NCBI GenBank assembly: GCA_004010275.1
Contig: RBWT01000068.1
Location: 1-39,164, forward strand
Source of the DNA: Streptomyces huasconensis
GTDB taxonomy: Bacteria > Actinomycetota > Actinomycetes > Streptomycetales > Streptomycetaceae
DNA length: 39,164 nucleotides
Reading direction: 5' to 3'
A program made the translations under genes and the position numbers. The notes beneath the pieces are model-generated. The model was not told the origin of the DNA and searched no databases. It saw only the letters and a program-made list of their open reading frames with translations. This document shows, one piece after another, positions 20,103-28,787 of the stretch (within the stretch, counting starts at the first letter, position 1; each line of letters starts with the position of its first letter).

Positions 20103-21119
20103 GATTCGCCGACGCCCTTGCCCGCCGCCCGCTCGTGCTGGACGCGCTCTCCAACGAACTGGAGGCCGCCGGGCACGACCTGAGCGACGCCCTGTGGTCG
20201 GCGCGCCTGCTCGCCGACCGGAGACGCGATCGAGGCCGCCCATCGCGCGTACTACGAGGCGGGCGCCGACGTCGCCATCACCGCGAGCTATCAGGCGACG
20301 TACGAGGGGTTCGCCCGGCACGGCATCGACGCGCGCCGCACCTCGGAGCTGCTGCGCCTGAGCGTGGCATCGGCGCGGCGCGCGGGCGACGGACTGGGAC
20401 GCCAGGTGTGGGTGGCCGCGTCGGCGGGGCCGGTCGGCGCGATGCTCGCCGTCGGCTCCGAGTACCGGGGCCGGTACGGGCTCTCCGTGGCCGAGCTGGA
20501 GCGTTTCCACCGGCCTCGGCTGGAGACCCTGGCCGCGGCGCGGCCGGACGTCCTCGCCCTGGAGACGGTCCCCGACACCGACGAGGCGCGGGCGCTGCTG
20601 CGCGCGGTGCGCGGCCTCGGCGTGCCCGCCTGGCTGTCGTACAGCGTCGCCGGGGACCGCACGCGCGCGGGTCAGCGTCTCGACGAGGCGTTCGCCCTCG
20701 CCGCCGACGCCGACGAGGTGATCGCGATCGGCGTGAACTGCTGCGATCCGCGGGACGCGGGGGCGGCGGTGGCGCTGGCCGCGCGGGTCACCGGCAAGCC
20801 GGTGGTCGTCTATCCGAACAGTGGCGAGCGATGGGACGCCGAGGCGCGGATGTGGCGCGGTCCCGCACGGTTCGCGGCCGGTCAGGTGGCCGGCTGGCGG
20901 GCGGCGGGGGCCCGGCTGGTCGGCGGCTGCTGCAGGGTGGGGCCGGGGACGATCGGCGAGGTCGCGTCTGAGCTGTCCGAGCCGTCGGAGCCGTCGGAGC
21001 CGTCGGCGCCCGACGCCCGCGGGCCGGGACGTCTGAGCCCGGCGAAAGAGCCGGACACGGCGTGCACCTGCGGGAACGTGGCGTCGGAGGGTGACTGTCA
21101 GTGGTGGGGTGCAGACTGA
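20099..21119 (+). CDS. mmuM: Homocysteine S-methyltransferase (one frame break)
   Basis: GTG 20099 overlaps the ATPase stop. Methylates homocysteine from S-methylmethionine or SAM to give methionine. The zinc ligands are visible as GVNCC and GGCCR near the C terminus. Other family blocks: NELEAAGHDLSDALWSA, VAITASYQATYEGF, LALETVPDTDEARAL and VVVYPNSGE. A one-base break near 20220 changes frame. The N-terminal block reads LVLDALSNEL, one residue short of the usual LDGGLSNxL, so a codon appears lost near 20143. After GGCCRV the protein has an unusual tail with a tandem Ser-Glu-Pro repeat and a CTC pair. Position at the end of the transporter operon links import to methionine metabolism. Confidence 0.85.
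20979..21005 (+). repeat. 9-bp tandem repeat (gagccgtcg x3)
   Basis: Three exact copies encode Glu-Pro-Ser units in the tail of the homocysteine methyltransferase, preceded by a related degenerate unit. The tail lies outside the catalytic domain, so length variation would be tolerated. Confidence 0.8.
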
Positions 21120-21156
21120 CGGATACCTGAGACAACGACGTCCGGAGGTGGCCGCC

Positions 21157-22247
21157 ATGGCCGATGTTCTTCTGACCGTAGGCACCCGCAAAGGCCTGTT
21201 CATCGGCCGCAGGCGGGACGGCGCCGACGCCTGGGAGTTCGACGACAGCCCGTACTTCAACGCCCAGGCGGTGTACTCCGTCGCGATCGACACGCGGGGG
21301 CCGACGCCCCGCCTGCTGGTCGGCGGCGACAGTGCGCACTGGGGCCCGTCCGTCTTCCACTCCGACGACCTGGGCCGGTCGTGGACGGAGCCGTCGAAGC
21401 CCGCCGTGAAGTTCCCCAAGGAGACCGGGGCGTCGCTGGAGCGGGTGTGGCAGCTGCACCCCTCGGCGGCGGAGCCGGACGTGGTCTTCGCGGGCACGGA
21501 GCCTGCCGCGCTGTACCGCTCGGAGGACCGCGGCGAGAGCTTCGCGCTGGTCCGCCCGCTTTGGGAGCACCCCACGCGGTCCAAGTGGGTGCCGGGCGGT
21601 GGCGGCGAGGGACTGCACACCATCCTGACCGACGCCCGCGACGCCCGGGCGGTGACGGTCGCGGTGTCCACGGCGGGGGTGTTCCGCACGCTGGACGGCG
21701 GCGCGAGCTGGGCCCCTTCGAACAGCGGGGTCTCGGCGGTGTTCCTGCCGGAGCCCGACCCCGAGTTCGGGCAGTGCGTGCACAAGGTCGCGCGGGACGC
21801 GGCCGACCCGGACCGGCTGTATCTCCAGAACCACTGGGGGGTGTACCGCAGCGACGACGCGGGGGCGCACTGGACGGACATCGGCGGCGGCCTGCCCTCC
21901 GACTTCGGTTTCGCCGTGGTCGCCCACCCGCACCGCGGCGGCACGGCGTACGTCTTCCCGATCGAGGCGGACAGCGACCGCGTCCCCGCGGGCCGCCGCT
22001 GCCGGGTGTACCGCACGGCCGACGCGGGCGCGAGCTGGGCGCGCTGAGCGCGGGCCTGCCCCAGGGGGATCACTACGGCACGGTGCTGCGGGACGCCATG
22101 TGCAGCGACGGCAACGACCCGGCTGGCCTCTACTTCGGCAACCGCAACGGCGAGGTGTACGCCTCGGCGGACGACGGCGACAGCTGGCGGCTGCTCGCCT
22201 CACACCTGCCGGACGTGCTGTGCGTGCGGGCCGCGGCCATCGGTTGA
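21157..22247 (+). CDS. Asp-box (BNR/sialidase-like) beta-propeller protein (one frame break)
   Basis: ATG 21157 with GGAGG at 21144-21148. About 363 residues with no signal peptide, so probably cytoplasmic. Six Asp-boxes (SxDxGxxW) mark the propeller blades: SDDLGRSW, SEDRGESF, TLDGGASW, SDDAGAHW, TADAGASW and SADDGDSW. A lost base near 22035 splits the ORF; the other frame continues GALSAGLPQGDHYGTV to the stop at 22247. The WVPGGGGEGLHTI block and the NRNGEVYASADDGD ending are typical of the glycosyl hydrolase-like family annotated as exo-alpha-sialidase in Streptomyces, but the sialidase Arg triad and FRIP motif are not seen. Its enzymatic role is unknown. Confidence 0.82.
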
Positions 22248-22274
22248 TCGACACCGCCGGTACGGCAGTAGGGT
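22244..22274 (+). promoter_or_regulatory. Promoter for a leaderless uracil-DNA glycosylase transcript
   Basis: TTGATC (22244-22249) and TAGGGT (22269-22274) are 19 bases apart, and the GTG start at 22281 is seven bases after the -10. There is no ribosome binding site. The arrangement fits a leaderless mRNA starting at the GTG. Confidence 0.5.
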
Positions 22275-22280
22275 GACGCC

Positions 22281-22958
22281 GTGGCACCACGACCCTTGCA
22301 TGAGATCGTCGAAGCCGGCTGGGCCAAGGCCCTGGAACCGGTGGCCGAACGGATCGCCGGGATGGGGGACTTCCTGCGCGCGGAGATCGCCGCGGGACGC
22401 ACCTACCTCCCGGCGGGAGCGAACGTGCTGCGCGCGTTCCAGCAGCCCTTCGACGACGTCCGCGTCCTGATCGTCGGCCAGGACCCCTATCCCACGCCCG
22501 GTCACGCGGTGGGGCTGTCGTTCTCGGTCGCGCCCGAGGTGCGGCCGCTGCCGGGCAGCCTCATCAACATCTACCGCGAGATGAGCGACGACCTCGGGCT
22601 GCCCCCGCCGTCGAACGGCGACCTGACGCCGTGGACCCGGCAGGGCGTCCTGCTCCTCAACAGAGCGCTCACCACGGCCCCGCGCAAGCCGGCCGCGCAC
22701 CGCGGCAAGGGCTGGGAGGAGGTCACCGAGCAGGCGATACGGGCGCTGGCGGCCCGCGGGAAGCCGCTGGTGTCGATCCTGTGGGGTCGTGACGCGCGCA
22801 ATCTGCGGCCGCTGCTCGGGCAGTTGCCGTCGGTGGAGTCCTCGCACCCCTCCCCCATGTCGGCCGACCGCGGCTTCTTCGGCTCGCGCCCCTTCAGCCG
22901 GGCCAATGAGCTGCTGGTCCAGCAGGGGGCGCAACCGGTGGACTGGCGGCTGCCGTGA
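22281..22958 (+). CDS. ung: Uracil-DNA glycosylase, family 1
   Basis: Intact 225-residue enzyme that excises uracil from DNA to start base-excision repair. Family 1 motifs are all visible: VGQDPYPTPGHAVGLSFS (water-activating Asp in GQDPY), GVLLLNRALT (uracil-specificity Asn), LWG, and SHPSPMSADRGFFGSRPFSRAN (HPSPxSA, catalytic His). Start GTG 22281 has no ribosome binding site but a well-placed -10, so it may be leaderless. The stop TGA overlaps the GTG of the next gene (GTGA). Confidence 0.95.
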   Translation: MAPRPLHEIVEAGWAKALEPVAERIAGMGDFLRAEIAAGRTYLPAGANVLRAFQQPFDDVRVLIVGQDPYPTPGHAVGLSFSVAPEVRPLPGSLINIYREMSDDLGLPPPSNGDLTPWTRQGVLLLNRALTTAPRKPAAHRGKGWEEVTEQAIRALAARGKPLVSILWGRDARNLRPLLGQLPSVESSHPSPMSADRGFFGSRPFSRANELLVQQGAQPVDWRLP

Positions 22959-23965
22959 CCGAGCCGCGGCCGGTGTACGTCCTGGGGGTCGACTCGGGCG
23001 GCTCCGGGCTGCGGGTGGCGCTCGCCGTGCCGGACGGCGGTGCGCCGCGCCCCATCCCGGCCGGGAAGCCGGTGCGCTCCGCTGAGCCGGTGCGCACGGG
23101 GCCACGCGGTATCGACGCCGCGCATCTGCTGGGGCAACTGCTGCCCATGGCGCGGGCGTTGCTGGAGCGGGCGGGCGGCGGGCGGATCACGGCCGTCGCC
23201 GTCGGGGCCGCGGGCTGGCGGACGCTCGGCGACGACCTGCGGGCCGAACTGCCGTCCGCGCTCGGCGAAGCCCTCGGCGTGCGGCGCGTGGCACTGGCCG
23301 CGGATGCCGTGACGGCTTACGCGGGCGCGCTCGGGGAGAGTCCCGGCGCGGTCGTCGCCGCGGGCACCGGCCTGATCGCGCTCGGCACGGACCTCAACCG
23401 CCTGGGCGGCGGGCCGACGGCTGGGGGCATCTGCTCGGGGACTGCGGCGGCGGCGTCTGGATCGGCCGTGCGGGGCTCGAAGCGGCGATGCGGGCGCACG
23501 ACGGCAGGCGGGGCGGTTCGCGGCCGCTCCTCGTGCGCGCGGAGCGGCTGTTCGGGCCGGTGGCGGGGCTGCCGGGCCGGCTCTATCCCCGCGCCGACCG
23601 GCCGGCGGTCCTCGCCTCGTTCGCACCGGAGGTGGCCGGCTGTGCGGCGGAGGACGCGGTGGCGGGCGCCATTCTGCGGGACGCGGCACGGCACATCGCG
23701 GAGGCCGCGGCAGCCGCCTGCCCCGAGGACGCGGCGTGCGAAGTGGCGCTCACGGGCGGGCTGTTCAAGCTGGGCGAAGCCGCTGCTCATGCCGCTCCGC
23801 GCAGAGCTGGCGGCCCAACTGCCGCGGGCGCGGCAGGTCCCGGCGGCCGGTGACCCGCTGGACGGCGCGCTGCGTGTGGCGGCCGACATCGCCCTGGACG
23901 GACTGCGGCTGCCGCAGGACGCGTGCCTGCTCTCCGCGCATTCTCCCCACTCGGAAGGTGCATGA
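22955..23965 (+). CDS. N-acetylglucosamine kinase, BadF/BadG/BcrA/BcrD ATPase family (two frame breaks)
   Basis: GTG 22955 overlaps the ung stop. Actin-like ATPase fold: phosphate-1 motif VLGVDSGGSGLRVALA, VAVGAAGWRTL, adenosine/phosphate-2 region GAVVAAGTGLIALG, then GDCGGGVWIGRAGLEAA and the C-terminal VALTGGLFKLG. Frame breaks near 23427 and 23782. The BadF family includes eukaryotic-type GlcNAc kinases, and the glycine and Asp-rich motifs fit; substrate specificity is inferred. Translational coupling to ung is probably only organisational. A DasR-like box near the lactonase 3 kb away would fit a GlcNAc theme. Confidence 0.82.
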   Translation: MTEPRPVYVLGVDSGGSGLRVALAVPDGGAPRPIPAGKPVRSAEPVRTGPRGIDAAHLLGQLLPMARALLERAGGGRITAVAVGAAGWRTLGDDLRAELPSALGEALGVRRVALAADAVTAYAGALGESPGAVVAAGTGLIALGTDLNRLGGGPTAGGICSGTAAAASGSAVRGSKRRCGRTTAGGAVRGRSSCARSGCSGRWRGCRAGSIPAPTGRRSSPRSHRRWPAVRRRTRWRAPFCGTRHGTSRRPRQPPAPRTRRAKWRSRAGCSSWAKPLLMPLRAELAAQLPRARQVPAAGDPLDGALRVAADIALDGLRLPQDACLLSAHSPHSEGA

Positions 23966-23977
23966 GGAAGGTGACAG

Positions 23978-24019
23978 TTGACCTCTGCGTAATTCATCAG
24001 ACAAAAACGGACTTATACC
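23978..24019 (+). promoter_or_regulatory. AT-rich promoter-like stretch upstream of the CbiX-family gene
   Basis: TTGACC at 23978-23983 is followed by AT-rich sequence with TATACC at 24014-24019. It is one of the few AT-rich stretches in the window, but spacing between the boxes is not canonical. Confidence 0.3.
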
Positions 24020-24062
24020 GCTCACCTGCACCCTCCCCGAACAGAGCGGCCGCGCGAGCCAG

Positions 24063-24068
24063 TAGCAT
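24063..24068 (+). promoter_or_regulatory. Possible -10 box (TAGCAT) for a leaderless CbiX-family transcript
   Basis: TAGCAT ends eight bases before the ATG at 24077, with no ribosome binding site between, the leaderless spacing also seen at ung. The -35 is not clear. Confidence 0.35.
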
Positions 24069-24076
24069 GCGGGCGC

Positions 24077-25042
24077 ATGAGCTCCCCCACTGGGCCCGCA
24101 TCCGGCCTGCCCGTACGAATGCCGCGCCCCCGTCAGCCGGGCCGGCACCGCCGTCCGGAGCCCGTCGCGGCTCCTGAGGGCGCGCCCGCACTCGTCCTCG
24201 CCGTGCCGGGCGCCCCCAGCACCACCACGCGCGGCCTCGCCGAGGAAGTCGTGAGCATCGCCCGCTCCGAGCTGCCCGGCCTGGACGCCCGTATCGGTTA
24301 CCGTCGACGGTGAGGAGGACGCCACCGTCACGTCCTTCCCCGAGTTCCCCTCGCTCGGCTCCGTGCTCGCGCACGCGGCCGCCCAGCGTGCCGCCCGCGT
24401 CGAGCGTGCGCGTGCCGCCGCCGCCGAGGTCGGTGAGGCCGCACCGGCCGCGCCGCAGGAGGGCCCCGTGGCGGTCGTCGAGGCGCTGCTCGCGGGCCCC
24501 GACAGCGCGCTGATGGACCGGATACGGCAGGCGGTCGTCGGCAGCGGTGCCGCGGCCGAGCTGACCGATGTGCTCGGCCCGCACCCGCTGCTCGCCGAGG
24601 CGCTGCACGTGCGCCTGTCGGAGGCCGGGCTCGCCCGCGCCGACCGGGCGCGTCTGTTCACCGTCGCGACCGCGGCGGACGGCATCGTCCTCGCCACGGT
24701 CGGCGGCGAGGAGGCCGTCCAGGCCGCCGGGATCACCGGCGTGCTGCTCGCCGCGCGCCTCGCGGTGCCGGTGATGGCCGCCGCGCTCGACCAGGACGGC
24801 GCCATCTCGGCCAACCGCCGAGCAGCTGCGCGGCTCCGGTTCGGCGCAGCTGGCGCTGGCGCCGTACGTGATCGGCCCCGAGCTGGTCGCGGGTCTGCTC
24901 GACGCCGGCGGCGAAGGAGGCCGGCTGTTCGGTCGCCGAGCCGCTCGGCCCGTACCCGGCGATCGGCAAGCTGGCGCTCTCGAAGTACACGACGGCGCTC
25001 GGCATCGCCCCGCAGCAGCCTTCGGGCGCGCCGGTGCACTGA
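24077..25042 (+). CDS. CbiX/sirohydrochlorin-chelatase family protein (three frame breaks)
   Basis: ATG 24077. About 321 residues in joined frames: a basic Pro-rich N terminus (GLPVRMPRPRQPGRHRRPEP), then ALVLAVPGAPSTTTRGLAEE, then DVLGPHPLLAEALHVRLSEA and ATAADGIVLATVGGEEAVQA, which resemble the actinobacterial CbiX-like proteins. The C terminus restored from indels reads AEQLRGSGSAQLALAPYVIG and CSVAEPLGPYPAIGKLAL. Breaks near 24304 (extra C), 24821 and 24913. CbiX enzymes insert Co or Fe into sirohydrochlorin with His residues. The N-terminal His seen in canonical chelatases (HGS) is replaced by PGAP here, so activity is doubtful and the protein may be a non-catalytic relative. Confidence 0.7.
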
Positions 25043-25063
25043 GCCCCCGCGGACGTACGCCGA

Positions 25064-25093
25064 TGGGCCCGCCCCGATGTGGGGGCGGGCCCA
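25064..25093. terminator. Strong bidirectional terminator
   Basis: TGGGCCCGCCCC (25064-25075) pairs perfectly with GGGGCGGGCCCA (25082-25093) around a 6-base loop. It lies between the convergent CbiX-family and lactonase genes. Confidence 0.85.
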
Positions 25094-25132
25094 TTCGCGT
25101 ACGTGCGTGCGATTCGGGCTCGAGCCCGTCGG

Positions 25133-26172
25133 TCAGCCGAAGATCACGCAGGAGGCGGCGGGCGCCTCGATGGAGCCGGACTTCCGGGGGAGCCCGGTGG
25201 CGTGGTCGACCGTGAACCAGGTGACGTCGCCGGAGCGCTCATTGGCGGCGTACAGATGCCGCCCGGAGGGGTCGATGGCCAGGTCGCGCGGCCAGTGGCC
25301 GCGCAGGAGACCGTGGCGGCAAGGCGCGGCGCCGTCGCCGGCCTCGTCGAGGGTCAGGACTGAGATCACGTCCGCGCCGCGCGTGGCGGTCCACAGGAAC
25401 CGGCCGTCGGGGGCGACGACGACTTCGGAGGGGTAGATGTCGCCGTCCGGGACGTCGACGAGGACGGAGACCTCGCTAAGCGGCTTGAGCGTGCCGTCGG
25501 CGGCGTCCCAGGCGCAGACGGTGAGCGTGGGGGTGAGCTCGTTGAGGACGTACGCGCGGTCGCCGCGCGGGTGGAAGACGAGGTGGCGCGGCCCCGAGCC
25601 CGGGCGCAGCGCCACTTCGCGGTGGAGCGCCGGCCCGTCGTCGCCGAGCGCGCAGACGCGGACGGAGTCCGTGCCGAGGTCGACGCTGACCGCCCAACGG
25701 CCGCTGGGGTCGGCGAGCACCTGGTGGGCGTGCGGGCCCTGCTGGCGCTGCGGGTGGGGCCCCGACCCCGTGTGGCGCAGTTCGCCCGTGGGGGCCGCGA
25801 GGCTGCCGTCGGGGCGCAGCGGCACGGCGGTGACGGCCTGCCGGAGCGGTAGTTGGCGGTGAGCACGTGGCCGTCGTACAGGGCGAGGTGGGTGGGGGCC
25901 GAACCGACCGGCACGGGGCGACCGAGGAGGTGTGGTTTGTCGCCTTCGAGGCGGTACGCGGCGAGGGCGCCGTCCGACGTCTCGCTGACCGCGTAGAGGG
26001 TGTCGCCGGTGGGCGAGAGCGCGAGGTAGGACGGGTCGGCGACGGTGTCCGTGGTGCTGAGGACGGTCAGCGCGCCGGTGTCCTCGTCGACGGCCGCGGT
26101 GAGGATGCCGAGACCCCCGGCCGCGGTGAAGGACCCGATGTATGCCCGTCCGGCGCGGTTGTCGTCGCCCAC
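25133..26172 (-). CDS. Lactonase family protein (6-phosphogluconolactonase-like beta-propeller, one frame break)
   Basis: GTG 26172 after GAGAGGGGAC. Seven-bladed propeller of the PF10282 lactonase family, about 346 residues: AYIGSFTAAGGLGILTA, DPSYLALSPTGDTLYAVSE, HLALYDGHVLTANYRSG, HQVLADPSGRWAVSVDLGTD, RHLVFHPRGDRAYVLNEL, PSEVVVAPDGRFLWTATRG, and RDLAIDPSGRHLYAANERSGDVTWF. One base near 25848 breaks the frame after ANYRSG. Its likely chemistry is hydrolysis of a sugar lactone, but many members are uncharacterised. The upstream region has a DasR-like palindrome between -35 and -10, predicting control by aminosugar status. Confidence 0.85.
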
Positions 26173-26225
26173 TTCTGTCCCCTCTCGAACAGGGCGCCGC
26201 GTCCGTGGCGCCGCTCACGCGGCCG

Positions 26226-26254
26226 ACGCTAGCAGTCGGTCTAGACCAGGTGGC
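26226..26254 (-). promoter_or_regulatory. Lactonase promoter with a DasR-box (dre)-like operator
   Basis: On the minus strand CTGGTCTAGACCG (26249-26237) matches the DasR consensus core TGGTCTAGACCA in 11 of 12 positions and contains the perfect palindrome GGTCTAGACC (26238-26247). It is followed by TAGCGT (26231-26226), a typical -10, and would occupy the -35/-10 spacer, a repressing position, about 55-65 bases ahead of the GTG at 26172. Confidence 0.65.
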
Positions 26255-26292
26255 GGCAGCGGCGGTCGAGTCGGCGAGCTGCGGACGGTGCG

Positions 26293-26939
26293 TCACGATT
26301 TGTTGAGGTAGGCGAGGACGGCGAGGACGCGGCGGTTGCTGTCGTTGTCGTCGGTGATGCCGAGTTTGCCGAACATGGAGGTGGTGTATTTGCTGATGGC
26401 GCTGTCGCTGAGGAAGAGCCGTCGCCGATGGCCTGGTTGGACCAGCCTTCGGCCATGAGGGCGAGCACGGAGCGTTCGCGTTCGGTGAGGCCGCCGAGCC
26501 GCCTGTTCGATGAGCCGCCGGCGAGCAGTCTGGCGATGACGGCCGGGTCCATGGCGGTTCCGCCGCCGGCCACGCGCTGGAGGGCGTCGATGAACTGGTC
26601 GGCGTCGAACACGCTCTCTTTGAGGAAGTACCCGGTGCCTCCGGCGCCGTCGGCCAGCAGTTCGCGGGCGTAGAGCTGTTCGACGTACTGGGACAGGATC
26701 AGGACCGGGAGTCCTGGCAGTTGACGGCGGGCGGCGAGTGCCGCGCGCAGGCCCTCGTCCGACTGGGTCGGCGGCATGCGGACGTCGACGAGGGCGACGT
26801 CCGGCCGCCAGGTCAGCAGCGCGTCGAGCGTCTCGGGCCCGGTGGCGGCGGTGGCCACCACCTCATGGCCGTACGCCTCGATGAGACGGACCATGCCGTC
26901 CCGCAGGAGGTAGAGGTCCTCGGCCACGACTACGCGCAC
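26293..26939 (-). CDS. NarL/LuxR-family response regulator (one frame break)
   Basis: GTG 26939 overlaps the kinase stop by ten bases. Receiver domain: acidic pocket VVVAEDLYLLRDG, phospho-acceptor Asp52 in ALVDVRMPP, ILSQY and the conserved Lys in YFLKES. The C-terminal LuxR HTH is GGLTERERSVLALMAEGWSNQAIG, then one lost base near 26416, then LFLSDSAISKYTTSMFGKLGI in the next frame, ending NRRVLAVLAYLNKS at 26293. The HTH part uses three AAA Lys codons, which is unusual next to its neighbours. Gene pairs of this class are DesKR/LiaSR-like. No target is evident nearby except possibly the lactonase below it. Confidence 0.88.
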
Positions 26940-28187
26940 GGCACGACCATCCTCGCGCGCGTGGGGCCGCCCGCCGGGCTGGTGAGTTCCAGGGTGGCGT
27001 CGAAGACGGCGAGGCGGCGGCGCAGCCCGTCGAGCCCGCCACCGGGGCGTACGGCGGCTCCGCCGCGGCCGTCGTCCGCCACGTCGTCGACGAGGTCGGT
27101 GCCGTCCCGGGTGGCGGAGACCTCGGCGCGTGTCGCGTGGGCGTGTTTGGCCGCGTTGGTGAGCAATTCGGCGACCCCGAAGTAGACGGCGGACTCGATC
27201 GGCGGGTCCGGCCGCAGCCGCAGGTCGGCGCTGACGGTCGCTTCGAGCGGGCTGTCGAGGGCGAGGGCGCGCACGGCGTCGACGAGGCCGCGGTCGTTCA
27301 GTACGGGCGGGCGGATGCCCTGGACCAGTTCGCGCAGTTCGGTGAGCGAGGTGGCGGCACCGGTCCGCGCCTCCCGCATCAGCGCCCTGGCCCGCTCGGG
27401 GTCGGTTCCCATCAGCTTCTCGGCGGTGGCCAGGGCGAGCCCGAGCGAGACCAGGCGGGCCTGGGCCCCGTCGTGCAGGTCCCGCTCGATGCGGCTGATC
27501 TCGGCGGCCTGGGCGACGGTCGTGTCGGCGCGCTGGGCGGTCAGCTCACCCACGCGGTCGGCCAGCGCCATGGCGGGCGACGGCCGCAGCAGGCGGACGG
27601 CCTGCGGTACGGCGGCCCGCCAGGCGTACGGGGCCGCGGCCACCCCGACGGCCAGGCCGAGCACCCCGAGGAGGCGGGCCGGGAGCGCGGGATGGCCGAG
27701 CCCGAGGGCGCCGCCGTGCACGTTCCGGGGGGACAGCCGCGGTGACGCCCACGGTGACCGGCGCGAGCACGGTGAAACGCAGGTCGCGCCAGGTGGCGGG
27801 GTCGGTCCACCGCAGCCGCCACCGCTGGTCCATGCGGGCGTCGCGGCGGGTGCGTTCATAGCCGAAGCCGTTCCACCAGTAGCCGGTGGAGAGCTGGATC
27901 ACCGGCGCGGCCCGCAGGTAACCGGCGGGGATGACGGTGCCCGTCCACCGGGCGACCAGGTGGCGGGCCATGCGGCAGGCCGGGCGGGAGAGGGCGAGGG
28001 TGCCGGCGCAGGCCGGTACGGCGGCCGCCAACCATGACCAGGGGTTCCCCGGGCCCCACCGGGCCGCCAGGGCCACGGCGGCGGCCCACACGGCCGGGGC
28101 CGCCATGGCGACCATCGTCAGCGCGCAGGCCCGTACCAGCCCCACGCAGGCGCTCTCCGCCCACGACACCCACCGCCGCACAGCCAT
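26930..28187 (-). CDS. Sensor histidine kinase with N-terminal membrane sensor domain (one frame break)
   Basis: ATG 28187 after GTGGAG. Four membrane segments in the first ~200 residues (ACVGLVRACALTMVAMAAPA, VWAAAVALAARW, WLAAAVPACAGTLALS, FTVLAPVTVGVTAAVPP) with the GYWWNGFGYERTRRD loop form the putative sensor domain. The DHp box is ISRIERDLHDGAQARLVSLG with phospho-His. The N box VYFGVAELLTNAAKHAHA and G boxes DDVADDGRGGAAV and GGGLDGLRRRL complete the HATPase. A one-base break near 27730-27745 lies in the last TM region. Stop 26930 overlaps the response-regulator start. This is a NarX/DesK-type kinase; signal unknown. Confidence 0.87.
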
Positions 28188-28394
28188 GGTCTCCACGTCC
28201 TTCACGTTCGCCGGATCGACCCCTGTCGGAGTCTGCCCGGCGCGCGACCGGCCCCGGAAGTGGGGCTGGACCCACTCCTCCGCCCACCCCGCCCCTACGG
28301 CACTTCTCCCCTGACCATCACTTGTGTCCCAGGTCACGCCGATACGGCGGGAAGGCCCGGAACAACCGGATGTGGTCGGCCGTTCTCTAGATGT
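28188..28394. other. Intergenic region between kinase gene and structured RNA
   Basis: Holds the leader of the kinase gene and, near 28386-28393, CTAGATG, a possible -10 for the structured RNA. I see no convincing -35 and no gene. Confidence 0.4.
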
Positions 28395-28551
28395 GGCTGC
28401 GGAGGGGACAGTGTCCCCGGGCCTCACCTATAGCCCATGGGGACGATCGTTCGGCTGAAGCCCCATGGAGCCTTTCGCCGAGAGGCGACCGCCCTCCGCA
28501 GGTCACCCGTGACGACCCCGGCTGGTCTCCCCCGTCCAGCCGGGGTCTTCT
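28395..28551 (+). ncRNA. Structured small RNA candidate, possibly scr5239-like
   Basis: A run of strong hairpins with no supported ORF. GGGGAC/GTCCCC (28404-28418); CCATGGGG/CCCCATGG (28435-28442 with 28461-28468) enclosing an inner stem; TCGCC/GGCGA (28475-28488); a short TCAC/GTGA; and a perfect 12-bp terminator stem ending in TTCTC. Length about 155 nt and about five stems match what I recall of Streptomyces sRNA scr5239, which is 159 nt with five stem-loops next to a two-component sensor kinase gene. The neighbour here is a sensor kinase too. The RNA assignment is inference from structure; the identity is tentative. Confidence 0.6.
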
Positions 28552-28552
28552 C
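28514..28552 (+). terminator. Intrinsic terminator of the structured RNA
   Basis: GACCCCGGCTGG (28514-28525) pairs perfectly with CCAGCCGGGGTC (28536-28547) around a 10-base C-rich loop, followed by TTCTC. It is one of the clearest terminators in the window, and its presence with no gene just upstream is the main sign of an RNA gene. Confidence 0.85.
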
Positions 28553-28787
28553 ATGTCACCTCCGTGCCGACCTCTCGTTCCGTTTCTCCCGCCGCCTCCC
28601 TGATCCGTTGGCCTGCTCGCCCTTCGGCGCGACCGGGTCATGGTGAGCCAATGGCCCAGCACATAAGACGCCGGTTGAGCCAAGGGGCGGGTAGATGATG
28701 AGATGGGACTGTCGATGGCGCTGCGGATTACCGCGGCGCCTTTTTCATGTGGGCATGTCGAGCACGTCGCGGAAGGGCGGGGAAGCA
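28553..28787. other. Intergenic region, no gene seen
   Basis: Upstream of the FUSC gene. A short T run (CTTTTT near 28740) and ATG-containing frames occur, but none has coding character. No clear promoter; TTGAGC at 28675 has no matching -10. Confidence 0.4.

Noticed and set aside
26296..26420. AAA-rich C-terminal end of the response regulator as a sign of recombination or transfer
   Set aside because: Three AAA codons in a short stretch are suggestive but too few, and the HTH fits the family normally.
28391..28646. Short plus-strand ORFs across the structured RNA region
   Set aside because: No ribosome binding site or coding character; the hairpins and terminator explain the sequence better.
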